From positions 1-64,000 of the forward strand of contig NZ_JAAQPI010000022.1 of the NCBI RefSeq assembly GCF_011683955.1: a DNA stretch of 64,000 nucleotides, written 5' to 3'. Below, piece by piece: positions 18,643 to 27,421 of this stretch; the stretch's first letter is position 1, and every line of letters starts with the position of its first letter. This stretch comes from Pseudomaricurvus alkylphenolicus. GTDB lineage: Bacteria > Pseudomonadota > Gammaproteobacteria > Pseudomonadales > Cellvibrionaceae. The notes beneath the pieces were generated by a model, which worked only from the letters and a program-made list of their open reading frames with translations, searched no databases and was not told where the DNA came from. The translations under genes were made by a program, and so were the position numbers.

Positions 18643-19164
18643 ATGAGACGCCAGCATGGGTTCAGTTTGTTCGAGGTGGTGGTGGTGACGGTGGTCATCG
18701 GTGTGCTGGTGGCGATTGGCCTGGAATACTATACCGAGGCCATGAAGGATTCGCGCCGGGTAGCAGTGGAGACCCAGGCCCGTAATTTTACCGCAGCGCT
18801 GTCCAGTGCCCACGCGCAGTGGTATATCCAAAGCACAAAGGGAGAAAAAATTTCCAGTGTGGAGGTGGAAAACCGCCAGGTATTTATCAATAAGTTTGGT
18901 TGGCCCTCGGGCGGGACACTGACATCGCGAACGGAAGGTGCCAGTGCTGGCAATTGCGAAAGCCTCTGGCAATTGCTTCTGCAGAACCCCCCGCCGGTCA
19001 CCACCAGTGAAAAAGGCCAGTTGGGGCAGCGCCGCTACCATATATCGGCTGCCGATGGAAAAACCTGTCGTTATGAGTTATTTACGGATCCAAGGGCGAC
19101 GCATTTTTTTGATTATTCGCTGGTGAGTGGGCAGGTTCGAGTCGAGGTGCCTCCGCTGAATTAG
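18643..19164 (+). CDS. Type IV prepilin-like protein (MshF/MshB position)
   Basis: A 173-residue protein with a class III prepilin signal: short basic leader MRRQHG, then FSLFEVVVVTVVIGVLVAIG with Glu at position +5 of the mature protein. PilD-type cleavage would occur after Gly6. The C-terminal part contains two Cys (NCESLW, TCRYEL) that could form the usual pilin disulfide. Position between mshG and mshA suits MshF or MshB; the prepilin signal favours an MshB-like minor pilin. It starts 3 nt after mshG. Confidence 0.75.
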   Translation: MRRQHGFSLFEVVVVTVVIGVLVAIGLEYYTEAMKDSRRVAVETQARNFTAALSSAHAQWYIQSTKGEKISSVEVENRQVFINKFGWPSGGTLTSRTEGASAGNCESLWQLLLQNPPPVTTSEKGQLGQRRYHISAADGKTCRYELFTDPRATHFFDYSLVSGQVRVEVPPLN

Positions 19165-19345
19165 CAGATAATTGGCGTGAAATACCGCTTGTAACCATTG
19201 GATTTTAAAAGAAAAGCTGGTTTGGGGCGAATATCGCGGGTTGGTTTGTTGGAATAAAAAACGATAAAGGCTATAGTGGCCGGTAATAATGCTTTCCATA
19301 TTGGCAGCCCAAGGAAAGCGGCTGTTATCATTGATAAGGAACCAA

Positions 19346-19375
19346 TTGTCGCAATAGACGCAGTTTGCGAATAAT
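19346..19375 (+). promoter_or_regulatory. Candidate sigma70 promoter for the major pilin
   Basis: TTGTCG at 19346-19351, an 18-nt spacer and AATAAT at 19370-19375 (five of six to consensus) lie about 30 nt before the mshA start. The 242-nt gap here is the largest inside the msh cluster, and major pilin genes usually have their own strong promoter. No sigma54 element with correct GG-N10-GC spacing was found. Confidence 0.35.
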
Positions 19376-19406
19376 AGAGAAATGCGACCCTAGGAGCTTT
19401 GATAAA

Positions 19407-19835
19407 ATGAAGAGACAACAGTCGGGCTTTACCCTGATCGAACTGATCGCGGTTATCGTAATTCTGGGTATTCTGGCGGCCACCGCCGTGCCTCAGTTGG
19501 CGAATCTGCAGAGCAGTGCTCGTTCCGGTACCGCCAAAGGGATTGGTGGGGCATTGGCCAGCGCCAGTGCGATGAATCATGCGGTGAATGTGGCTAATGA
19601 TGCGGGTGTGGGGCCTGCTCCAACCGCAATAGATTCCTGTGATGACCTTATTGCTCTGATCGACTCCAGTGAAGATGTTCAGGCCGTAGGGACTGACGGC
19701 GATTATCTGGTAAGCACAGCGGCTCTCGCCGATCTTACCCTGAGCGCGGTCGATGTTTGCTATGTTTGCTTTGGAAATGGCACTGATGCCTGTGTTGGTG
19801 AACAGGAAAGCTTCCAGGCATACGGCGCCAGCTAA
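19407..19835 (+). CDS. mshA: Major MSHA pilin MshA
   Basis: A 142-residue type IVa pilin. Leader MKRQQSG, then FTLIELIAVIVILGILAATAVPQL with Glu5; the processed pilin is about 135 residues. Mature sequence includes GTAKGIGGALASASAMNHAV, typical of MshA, and several Cys (SCDDL, VCYVCFG, DACVG) near the C-terminus. AGGAG lies about 10 nt before ATG 19407; the upstream in-frame start at 19365 would spoil the leader. It is the only full-size pilin with its own upstream spacer, hence the likely shaft subunit. Confidence 0.88.
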   Translation: MKRQQSGFTLIELIAVIVILGILAATAVPQLANLQSSARSGTAKGIGGALASASAMNHAVNVANDAGVGPAPTAIDSCDDLIALIDSSEDVQAVGTDGDYLVSTAALADLTLSAVDVCYVCFGNGTDACVGEQESFQAYGAS

Positions 19836-19847
19836 TGATCTGAGACT

Positions 19848-20312
19848 ATGAAATCCCAGTGGCAAAACAGCGGATTTACACTTATCGAGCTGATTGCCAC
19901 ATTGGTGATTCTGGGAATCCTGACACTGGCCGTATTCCAAAGCCAGGGTGGTATTAGCGCCGCCCAAGTCCAAGCAGCCCGTGACGATGTCGTTACGGGT
20001 TTGTTTTATGCGCAGCAGGTGGCCATGGCTCGTGGTACTGCAGCCAATACTGTTCGTTTTGTTTCCAGTGCCGCCGCGGACACCATTGATGTGCAGCTCA
20101 ATGGCGTGTCCCTGGCCAACGATATTTATCCTCTCTCCCTCCCCGATAATGTAAACATCACCAGTGTCACCTTGACTTACGATAAGCTGGGTCGTATTAC
20201 CAGCGCGCTTTCCAATCCGGTCGTATCCGGCGGGGGCGCCACCGGAACCATCGTAGTTTCGGCATCCGGCTACGTCTACGGTTGCGGAGGAGCGATTGCA
20301 TGTCCTCCCTGA
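19848..20312 (+). CDS. mshC: MSHA minor prepilin MshC
   Basis: A 154-residue prepilin: leader MKSQWQNSG, then FTLIELIATLVILGILTLAV with Glu5. Family resemblance is to MshC/GspH-like minor pilins, with a conserved QAARDDVVTGLFYAQQVAMAR helix after the hydrophobic stretch. Ends with a Cys-containing tail (YGCGGAIACPP). Minor pilins prime pilus assembly and sit at the tip. It overlaps the next gene by 13 nt. Confidence 0.85.
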   Translation: MKSQWQNSGFTLIELIATLVILGILTLAVFQSQGGISAAQVQAARDDVVTGLFYAQQVAMARGTAANTVRFVSSAAADTIDVQLNGVSLANDIYPLSLPDNVNITSVTLTYDKLGRITSALSNPVVSGGGATGTIVVSASGYVYGCGGAIACPP

Positions 20313-20791
20313 GTAACATTCGCGGCGTCACGCTTATTGAGTTATTGGTCTTTGTGGTGGTGATCGGCACCGCCACCACGGCGCTGTTTTCGGTCTTTAA
20401 TGTCACCATGGCCAATAACGTCGATCCCATGATTCGGGTTCGGTTGCAGGAACTTGCCCAATCCCAGCTGGATGAAATTCTGGCTCGAAAATACAACGAA
20501 AATACGCCCACGGGCGGCATTCCCGCGTGTGGCAGTGGTGAGGTCGGCGCCCTGGCCTGCACGGGAATCGGTACCGATGGCGGTGAGGCTGGTGTGGGCG
20601 ACTACGATGACGTTGATGACTTCCACCTGTTTGCCGATACGCCTTTCCCCGGTTATAACCGCTCCGTGTCCGTGACGGAGGGAGGTACTGACATCGGATT
20701 GGCAGTGGGGCAGGCGAAGCGCATCACTGTTACGGTGACGGCACCGGCCGGTGAATCGGTCCAATTGTCGGCGTATCGGGCGAACTTCTAA
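20300..20791 (+). CDS. mshD: MSHA minor prepilin MshD
   Basis: A 163-residue prepilin-like protein with leader MSSLSNIRG and mature start VTLIELLVFVVVIGTATTALF (Val at +1, Glu at +5). The family segment RVRLQELAQSQLDEILARKY follows. ATG 20300 has GGAGG upstream; a TTG six codons earlier is less likely. The stop overlaps the mshO ATG (TAATG), which suggests translational coupling. Confidence 0.85.
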   Translation: MSSLSNIRGVTLIELLVFVVVIGTATTALFSVFNVTMANNVDPMIRVRLQELAQSQLDEILARKYNENTPTGGIPACGSGEVGALACTGIGTDGGEAGVGDYDDVDDFHLFADTPFPGYNRSVSVTEGGTDIGLAVGQAKRITVTVTAPAGESVQLSAYRANF

Positions 20792-21573
20792 TGTACCCTG
20801 TATGCAGCAAGAAATACCAATCGGGGTTCACCCTGATTGAACTGATTGCGGTGATTACCGTGCTGGCCATTGTGGCGACTATCGGCAGTCAATTGGTGGC
20901 AAGGGCGGTACAAAGCTATAGCGACAGCCAGGAGCGCGTTAAACTGACTCAGCGCAGTCGTCAGGCGGTGGAACGTATGGCCCGGCAAATCCGCGCTGCA
21001 CTGCCTTATAGTATTCGCGTCACTAATGGAGGCGCGTGTCTCCAATTTCTGCCGGTGGCGGGAGGAGGAAATTATCTCGATCCGGTGCCGGATGTCGCCA
21101 ACGGTGCGACGGCCACTGCCACAATTGATACGGCGCCCTACAATGTGGATTTTGGCAGCGCCGAATATATGACCATTGGTGCTTTGGCAACCGGTGAGGT
21201 TTACGGTGCAAATCCGGTATCCAGGGCGACGGTTTCCGCCACTGGAGCCGGCACAGTCACCTTAACGGCGGCGAAGCAATGGCAGCGCAACTCCGTTAAT
21301 CAGCGTTTCTTCTTGGTGGATGATCCTCAGGCCTTCTGCCTTAGCGGCGGCGAATTGCGATTTTACGAGGATCAGGATATTACCGCCGCCAGTGTCGATC
21401 TGGGCGATGACTTTGACCTGATGAGCCAGGGCGCCGTTGCCAACGGCGTATTGTTTGCGTTGTCCGCTGCTACGGCGGATCGCAATGCCAAGGTGCTGAT
21501 CAATATCGGTTTTGGTTTCGGCAACGATCAAATCAATTTCAGCCAGGATGTGGGGGTGCGCAATGTCCCGTGA
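20791..21573 (+). CDS. mshO: MSHA minor prepilin MshO
   Basis: A 260-residue GspJ/PilW-like minor prepilin: leader up to SG at residues 11-12, then FTLIELIAVITVLAIVATIG with Glu5. The helix continues with QRSRQAVERMARQIRAALPYSIRV, a MshO/PilW hallmark. The large beta-rich C-terminal part fits a tip pilin. Overlaps mshD by 1 nt and mshP by 11 nt. Confidence 0.87.
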   Translation: MYPVCSKKYQSGFTLIELIAVITVLAIVATIGSQLVARAVQSYSDSQERVKLTQRSRQAVERMARQIRAALPYSIRVTNGGACLQFLPVAGGGNYLDPVPDVANGATATATIDTAPYNVDFGSAEYMTIGALATGEVYGANPVSRATVSATGAGTVTLTAAKQWQRNSVNQRFFLVDDPQAFCLSGGELRFYEDQDITAASVDLGDDFDLMSQGAVANGVLFALSAATADRNAKVLINIGFGFGNDQINFSQDVGVRNVP

Positions 21574-21988
21574 GCGTGGCTTTCTGATGCCTCTGGCCGC
21601 TTTTTTGGTGGTGATGATGGCGTTGTTTGCCCTGACCATGTCCCGCAATACCGGCCAAAGTGCGATTTCCAGCACCCAGGAACACATCTCGCTGCAGAGC
21701 TTTTACGCGGCAGAGAGCGGGGCGCAAATGGGTATGAGCCAGTTGTTTTTCAGAGCGGGAGCGCTGGATCGGGCCAGTGCGGACGATGTCTGCCTCAATA
21801 CCCTCGCCGATCCCCCCGCAAATATCCCCGGTTTCGCCAGTTGCACGGTTACCCTGGCCTGTACTCGCAACACCAATGCGGCCGACACCGTCAGCTTTTA
21901 CCAGATCACCAGTACGGCCAACTGCGGCGCCGGCAATATCACCGCACAACGGCTGGTGCAGGTATCGTCGTTGATTCGGGAGAGTTGA
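21563..21988 (+). CDS. mshP: MSHA biogenesis protein MshP (PilX-like)
   Basis: A 141-residue protein with leader MSRERG and hydrophobic segment FLMPLAAFLVVMMALFALTM. As in GspK/PilX-type proteins, the usual Glu5 of pilins is missing (Leu/Ala there), consistent with the end-of-tip subunit. The following FYAAESGAQMGMSQLF is a PilX/MshP signature. ATG 21563 overlaps the mshO end; the earlier in-frame ATG/GTG at 21512 lies deep in mshO. Confidence 0.85.
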   Translation: MSRERGFLMPLAAFLVVMMALFALTMSRNTGQSAISSTQEHISLQSFYAAESGAQMGMSQLFFRAGALDRASADDVCLNTLADPPANIPGFASCTVTLACTRNTNAADTVSFYQITSTANCGAGNITAQRLVQVSSLIRES

Positions 21989-21995
21989 GGTCCGC

Positions 21996-24974
21996 ATGAG
22001 CAGGCAGTCCAGGTTCTCAGCACTAGGATTAATGTTTCTCGCAGCAGTGATGTCTGGTTCGGCATTGGCTGTGGATTGCGACGATATTTTCAGTGGAGGT
22101 CTTCAAAATCACACGGGTGCGGGAACCATTGATGTTGACAATAACGCTGAAATCAACGGCGGGGGCACGCAGTTAGATACCGGTAATCTGCAAGGCGGCA
22201 CGGGCGCCTGCGACGGCAGCAACTGCAGCGCCAGCGGCAGTCCGGCCAGCGGCTCCAGTCCCCCGTTTCAGACCGGCGACGGCAGCGATGGGGATATCAG
22301 TGTCGGCAACAATCAGTCGGAGACCGTTGGCGACAGCGGCGATTTTCAGTTTCAGGCAGTTTCAACCGGCAACAATAACTCTACGCTCACTTTTTCTTCG
22401 GATCAAAGCGTTTACTATTTCCAGAACGGCTGGGATGTTAAGGGTACTATCACTTTGGCACCCGGCGACTATTGGATCGAGGAAGGTGTTGTTTTCAATA
22501 ATGGCACCAGCGTGGTGGTTAGCCCCGCCGGCACTGTTCGCTTTTATGCCAGACAATCCATATTGTTCAGTCAGGGTGTCAGTATCAATAACCCGGGGGC
22601 ATCGAGCCAGTTGTTAATATTTTCCGAGCAAAATATCACATTGGATCAGACCGCTACCGTCAATGCTTACCTCTACGCCGAGGGCAATGTCACTGCAAAT
22701 CAAAATGCCACGGTGAATGGATCCATCTCTGCGGGTGGAGACATTGCGATCGAAGAAAACGCAACGATCAACTATGAGGATCCGGATAGCGGCGATTACG
22801 GCGATTTCTGTGAGGTTACCCCGGATTCCTCCCTCGTAGATTACGGCGTTTACCCCGTAACACCCACGGTGACCTGCGAACCGGGGACTGTGGTGATTCA
22901 GCCTCACGATTCCAACCATAATGCGATTGCCAATGACGGAGTCACCATTACACTGACTACATCCCCGGCCAATAATGGCTGGACCAAAATCAGTGGTAAT
23001 GGCATTTTGTCGGGTAATCAATACACTTTTTCCGGCGGTGAAACCAGTGTCACCTTGGGTCTGGTTCGCACTACTCCCGGAACTCTGGATATTGATGTGA
23101 CAGATGGCAGCGCCAGCGATCCCGACGGCGATGCCATCGAGGATCAGGATATCGTTTTTGCCGATACTGCGTTTCGCTTTTATGGTAATGGCACCGTAGA
23201 TAATATCGGCACCCAGATCGCGGGCAAGGACTCGGACGTAATGCCCGGCAATCAGACGCTGACCGTTCGCGCCATCGGCACCGATACCAACACGGGTGAA
23301 TGCACGGCACTCACCTCGGGGGGCAACGTCAATATCGGTTTCGCTTATACCTGCGTTAATCCGGGCAGCTGTGCGACAACCACTGATGGAATGGCCATCA
23401 ATGGGACTCGCACTATCGATCAGATGGCGTCGGGATATAACGATATCAGTATCAATTTCGATGGCACGGGTACCGGCACATTTGATTTGAATTACTATGA
23501 CGCGGGTCGAATTCGCTTAAACGCCAGTGCCGTGCTTCAGGTGGACGGTAATAACGTAACGGTGCAGGGCAGCAGCAATGATTTTGTCGTGCGTCCCTCT
23601 GGTTTCTGTGTTGTCAGTGGTGACACCAATGCCGATTGCGCCGTGCAAAACCACACCTGTTCTGAGTTCAAGCGGGCCGGCGACAGTTTTAACTTAACGC
23701 TTTCAGCTCGCATCTGGGGAGATAGCAGCGACGCCAATACGGACTTCTGCAATAACGCGATTACGCCCAACTTTGTTCAGTCCGGTTTGACACTCGGCCA
23801 TTCGCTGATTGCTCCTGGCGGCGGTAGTTCAGGTGCCATCAGTAACACCGATGCCGACATAAACACCGGCGGCACCGTTACCGTGGTTCAGAGCGTCGAT
23901 GAAGTGGGGGTGTTCAATTTCAGCGTCGGGCCGCTCAATAATTATCTTTCCACCAGCGATGCCGATATCAGTGTGTCCTCCAGTGATGCGATCGGTCGTT
24001 TTGTACCCGGTCAATTCATTATTGAGAACGGCTCGGTATCCGCTGCCAATATGGTGTTTAGCTACTTTGATCAACCCTTTACCGTCAACTACGATATCCA
24101 GGCGCAGAGCACCACGGGTGAAGACACGGAAAACTATCGTGATCAGTTTGTGATGTTAGAAGCCGACGAATTAAGTTACGACGCATTGATCGGTTCAGTG
24201 GGACCACAAGTATTTGATGAAACTCGAATTCGCATTGATACCACTGATCTCGATTGGTCGGGAAATGCCGGGCTGGGTCAGATTGAAGTGCAGATGGTTA
24301 TCGAGCGAGACTCGGTCCTCAATAATCTACCCGAAGCCCCCTTATCGGAAGTTCGCATTGGCGCATTTGCCGAAGATACGGAAGGCAGCCTTACCATCAC
24401 TACCGCCAATCTGGATATGGACACAGATCTGGACAGCACCGATGACCATGTGGAATTGGGCGACCTGGATCTGCGTTTTGCGCGACTGTTTATCCAGGAC
24501 GTCTGGGGGCCGGAAGATGCAGCCCTGGCCATCCCCCTGCAAGTGGAATACTGGAGTGGCAGCAGTTGGGTGCTATCCGCCGGAGACGAAACCCAGCTGC
24601 AGCGAACCGATATTGTGTTGACGCCTTCAGTGGGCGCCGGCGCCGACATCAGCGCTGATCCCATTACAGCACCGGTGGGCACCAATCCAGCGGTGGGTTT
24701 TACCTATGATCCCACCGGCAATGCGACGATAGACTTTGGCGACGGCATGGGCAACGGTACCGGCAGTGCCGGTATGACAGTGGGGGCCCCCACCAGCACC
24801 GGTTTCTTTACCATCGATATTGATCTGTCTGACGAACCCTGGCTGCAGTTTGACTGGGACCAGGATGGTGACTATAACGATGCTGACGACCGCAATACGC
24901 CCACGGCCACCATCCGATTCGAGACCTATCGAGGGCATGATCGCGTCATCTATTGGCGCGAGGTTATCGACTGA
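21996..24974 (+). CDS. mshQ: Large exported MSHA protein MshQ (DUF6701)
   Basis: A 992-residue exported protein. Signal peptide ends at GSALA (about residue 25). Residues about 100-255 form a repetitive, Asn-rich beta-helix-like region (APGDYWIEEGVVF, QNITLDQTATVNAYLYAEGNVTANQNATV). The middle holds Cys-containing beta domains, and the C-terminal 330 residues match the DUF6701 region found at the end of MshQ proteins (LRFARLFIQDVWGPEDAALAIPLQVEYW, closing YRGHDRVIYWREVID). It is probably the surface or tip adhesin component; the family has no solved role. Last gene of the cluster, 7 nt after mshP. Confidence 0.88.
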   Translation: MSRQSRFSALGLMFLAAVMSGSALAVDCDDIFSGGLQNHTGAGTIDVDNNAEINGGGTQLDTGNLQGGTGACDGSNCSASGSPASGSSPPFQTGDGSDGDISVGNNQSETVGDSGDFQFQAVSTGNNNSTLTFSSDQSVYYFQNGWDVKGTITLAPGDYWIEEGVVFNNGTSVVVSPAGTVRFYARQSILFSQGVSINNPGASSQLLIFSEQNITLDQTATVNAYLYAEGNVTANQNATVNGSISAGGDIAIEENATINYEDPDSGDYGDFCEVTPDSSLVDYGVYPVTPTVTCEPGTVVIQPHDSNHNAIANDGVTITLTTSPANNGWTKISGNGILSGNQYTFSGGETSVTLGLVRTTPGTLDIDVTDGSASDPDGDAIEDQDIVFADTAFRFYGNGTVDNIGTQIAGKDSDVMPGNQTLTVRAIGTDTNTGECTALTSGGNVNIGFAYTCVNPGSCATTTDGMAINGTRTIDQMASGYNDISINFDGTGTGTFDLNYYDAGRIRLNASAVLQVDGNNVTVQGSSNDFVVRPSGFCVVSGDTNADCAVQNHTCSEFKRAGDSFNLTLSARIWGDSSDANTDFCNNAITPNFVQSGLTLGHSLIAPGGGSSGAISNTDADINTGGTVTVVQSVDEVGVFNFSVGPLNNYLSTSDADISVSSSDAIGRFVPGQFIIENGSVSAANMVFSYFDQPFTVNYDIQAQSTTGEDTENYRDQFVMLEADELSYDALIGSVGPQVFDETRIRIDTTDLDWSGNAGLGQIEVQMVIERDSVLNNLPEAPLSEVRIGAFAEDTEGSLTITTANLDMDTDLDSTDDHVELGDLDLRFARLFIQDVWGPEDAALAIPLQVEYWSGSSWVLSAGDETQLQRTDIVLTPSVGAGADISADPITAPVGTNPAVGFTYDPTGNATIDFGDGMGNGTGSAGMTVGAPTSTGFFTIDIDLSDEPWLQFDWDQDGDYNDADDRNTPTATIRFETYRGHDRVIYWREVID

Positions 24975-24989
24975 CCAAGAGGGTTTGTT

Positions 24990-25745
24990 GTGCGCTTAAG
25001 CCGCCTGCGCTTGAAATCCAGCCATACACCCGAAGCCATTTCCCAGCGCCTGGCATCCGGGCCGACGCAGGTGTACCTCAAAGATATGGTCTATGGCGCC
25101 ATTGATGGGGCCATCACTACCTTTGCGATTGTATCGGGTGTTGCCGGCGCGGGCCTTAGCAGTGGCGTATTGATTGTGTTGGGCCTCGCCAATCTATTGG
25201 CCGATGGGTTCAGCATGGCCGTCAGCAACTACTTGGGTACCCGCTCGGAAAACCAGTATCGCGCCAGTATGCGTGAACGGGAACAGGCAGAGATCGAGGC
25301 CTACCCGGAAGGCGAGCGGGAGGAGGTGCGACAGATCTTTGAGATGAAAGGGGTCAGTGGCGAGGCGCTGGATCATCTCGTTGACACCATTACCTCAGAT
25401 CGACGGCTTTGGGTGGATACCATGCTGCAGGAGGAGCACGGCCTGGCCCTGGAAGACGCCAATCCGGTCTGGGCGGGTGTTGCCACCTTTGTGGCTTTTC
25501 TATTGGCCGGCGCCTTGCCGCTGATCAGCTTTGTGGCCAACTGGATTCAGCCGGGGATGTTTGATTCGCCGTTCTGGATCAGCGCCGTGATTACATTATT
25601 TACATTTGCGCTGGTGGGTGTGATCAAGGGGCGCTACGTCAATCAGAGTTATTGGTGGTCGGCTCTGGAAACGCTCGTCGTAGGCGCGATCGCGGCGCTG
25701 CTGGCCTACGGGGTGGGTTGGCTGTTAAGAGGGTTGGTCGCCTAA
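24990..25745 (+). CDS. VIT1/CCC1-family Fe2+/Mn2+ transporter
   Basis: A 251-residue polytopic membrane protein of the VIT/CCC1 family, which moves Fe2+ or Mn2+ out of the cytosol. The first segment KDMVYGAIDGAITTFAIVSGVAGAGL and the next GLANLLADGFSMAVSNYLGTRSE are family signatures. A Glu-rich cytoplasmic domain (about 90-150, REREQAEIEAYPEGEREEVRQIF) should bind metal, and three helices follow. GTG start. It follows mshQ by only 15 nt and may be read through from the pilus transcript, without obvious functional link. Confidence 0.88.
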   Translation: MRLSRLRLKSSHTPEAISQRLASGPTQVYLKDMVYGAIDGAITTFAIVSGVAGAGLSSGVLIVLGLANLLADGFSMAVSNYLGTRSENQYRASMREREQAEIEAYPEGEREEVRQIFEMKGVSGEALDHLVDTITSDRRLWVDTMLQEEHGLALEDANPVWAGVATFVAFLLAGALPLISFVANWIQPGMFDSPFWISAVITLFTFALVGVIKGRYVNQSYWWSALETLVVGAIAALLAYGVGWLLRGLVA

Positions 25746-25801
25746 AAGCGGGACGGAGGTTAACCTGCTGGTGTTTGAGTAACAGCTCCGCCCCATTGGG
25801 C

Positions 25802-26344
25802 CTATTCGGCCACAGAATCCTCAACTGCTCCCAGCTCAATATCCACGCCGAGATTGTCGGAAATTTCATCAAGCTGATCCTGCAGCTGATCGAGGTCCAC
25901 GTCGGCGGGGATGTGCAGCAGACCATGGGCGGTAAACATGGGATCCCCGGACCAGGGCATACTGGAGCAGCTGGTTTGCAATTCATCGAGATTGATGTGC
26001 TGACTGGCAAAGGCCTGGGACAGTTCCTTGATAATGCCAGGTCTGTCGTTGCCCATAAGGCTGAACTGCAGGGTGATGTCTTGGCCCTCCTGTTGGGCTT
26101 CGGCCGCTTCCGATGTCACCACCTCAATGCCTTGGGATGCCCTTAACTGCGACAATGCGTTGCGCAGCCCTTCGAGTTGATCTTCGGCCACATTGACCTG
26201 AAGAATGCCGGCGAATTTACCGGCCAAGTGGCTCATACGGCTCTCCAGCCAGTTGCCCTGATGCTCGGCGATGGTATTGGCGAGAGCCTCTACCACGCCG
26301 GGTTTGTCGTCACTCAGAATGCTGAGTACCAGTGTGCGGTTCAT
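25802..26344 (-). CDS. GcvR-like tandem ACT-domain protein
   Basis: A 180-residue protein made of two ACT domains (about 1-85 and 90-175), the architecture of GcvR, the glycine cleavage system repressor partner. The first domain begins RTLVLSILSDDKPGVVEALANTIAEHQGNW and the second LQFSLMGNDRPGIIKELSQAFASQHINL. No DNA-binding domain is present, so it must act through a partner or bind an amino acid as a sensor. Convergent with the CCC1 gene. Confidence 0.85.
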   Translation of the reverse strand: MNRTLVLSILSDDKPGVVEALANTIAEHQGNWLESRMSHLAGKFAGILQVNVAEDQLEGLRNALSQLRASQGIEVVTSEAAEAQQEGQDITLQFSLMGNDRPGIIKELSQAFASQHINLDELQTSCSSMPWSGDPMFTAHGLLHIPADVDLDQLQDQLDEISDNLGVDIELGAVEDSVAE

Positions 26345-26515
26345 AATTAGCCACCTTGCCTGCCAATTCGTTAATCGTCATCAGTATAGTGACAGTTGAG
26401 ACAATCCGGTAGTCTCGGCCATAATGGGCGCCATTATTACTATTCGAACCGTCACAAATACAATTAAAAGAACAAGAATTCGAGCCGATGGCTCAATAGA
26501 CCAAGGATATTACCT

Positions 26516-27379
26516 ATGTTTGGAAACCGCCTTACTGCCGTTCCTTCTAAAATTCACAGCGCAGCGAGTCTGTTTGCCGGGGTCATGCTGGCGACATCAC
26601 TGGCGGCTTCCGTCCAGGCCGCGGAGCCGGTTACCGAGGCATTGCAGCAAGCGGTGTCCAGCGATTCGCGCAGTTCCGGTAACGTTGCCAGGGATAAATT
26701 CCGGAATCCGGGTGAGACGCTGCAGTTCTTCGGCGTCAAGCCAGATAGCCAGGTGATTGAAATCTGGCCAGGTCGCGGCTGGTACAGTGAGATTCTGGCG
26801 CCTTATCTGGCCGTTGAGGGCGAGTTTTATGCGGCACACTTTCCAGTCAATACGGAGGTGGCGTACTTTAAGCGCGCCCGTGACGGCTATGCCCAAATGT
26901 TGAAGGACAAGGCGGAGGTTTACGGTAAAACCCATCTCACGGAATTCTATCCGCCGACCAAGGTGCAAGCCGGCCCCGACGAAGGGGGGGTGGACCATGT
27001 GTTGACCTTCCGCAATGTTCACAACTGGATGAAGGCGGGATATGCGCCGCAGGCATTTGAGAACTTTTTTCAGATGCTGAAGCCGGGCGGTATTCTCGGT
27101 GTGGTTGAGCATCGGGCCAAGCCGGGAACTTCTGAGGAAGATATGATTCGCTCCGGCTATGTTACAGAAGCCAAGGTGGAGTTGCTGGCAGCCCAGGCGG
27201 GTTTTGAGTTGGTGGGTAAGTCTGAAGTGAATGCCAACCCGAAGGATTCAGCCGATCACCCCAAAGGGGTTTGGACTTTGCCGCCTTCGTTGCGTCTGGG
27301 GGAAGAAGACCGCAAAAAGTATCTGGCTATCGGCGAGAGTGATCGTATGACGTTGAAGTTTCGCAAGCCCAACCGCTGA
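26516..27379 (+). CDS. Exported class I methyltransferase-fold protein
   Basis: A 287-residue protein of the predicted-methyltransferase group COG4798. It starts with a signal peptide (cleavage near ASVQA|AEPV, about residue 36). The methyltransferase core follows, with a divergent SAM-loop motif VIEIWPGRGWYSEILAPYL near 80 and LKPGGILGVVEHRAKPG near 190. An exported SAM-dependent enzyme is odd because SAM is cytoplasmic; either it acts before export, or the fold is used otherwise. Substrate unknown. Stands alone between an ACT regulator and the YheU gene. Confidence 0.8.
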   Translation: MFGNRLTAVPSKIHSAASLFAGVMLATSLAASVQAAEPVTEALQQAVSSDSRSSGNVARDKFRNPGETLQFFGVKPDSQVIEIWPGRGWYSEILAPYLAVEGEFYAAHFPVNTEVAYFKRARDGYAQMLKDKAEVYGKTHLTEFYPPTKVQAGPDEGGVDHVLTFRNVHNWMKAGYAPQAFENFFQMLKPGGILGVVEHRAKPGTSEEDMIRSGYVTEAKVELLAAQAGFELVGKSEVNANPKDSADHPKGVWTLPPSLRLGEEDRKKYLAIGESDRMTLKFRKPNR

Positions 27380-27421
27380 ATTCTGAATACCGAGCAAATT
27401 CATTTTGATAGAGAGTGTGTT

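Noticed and set aside
19165-19406. Sigma54 promoter for mshA
   Set aside because: Two near matches (GG..GC) were seen, but both have 11-nt rather than 10-nt spacing.
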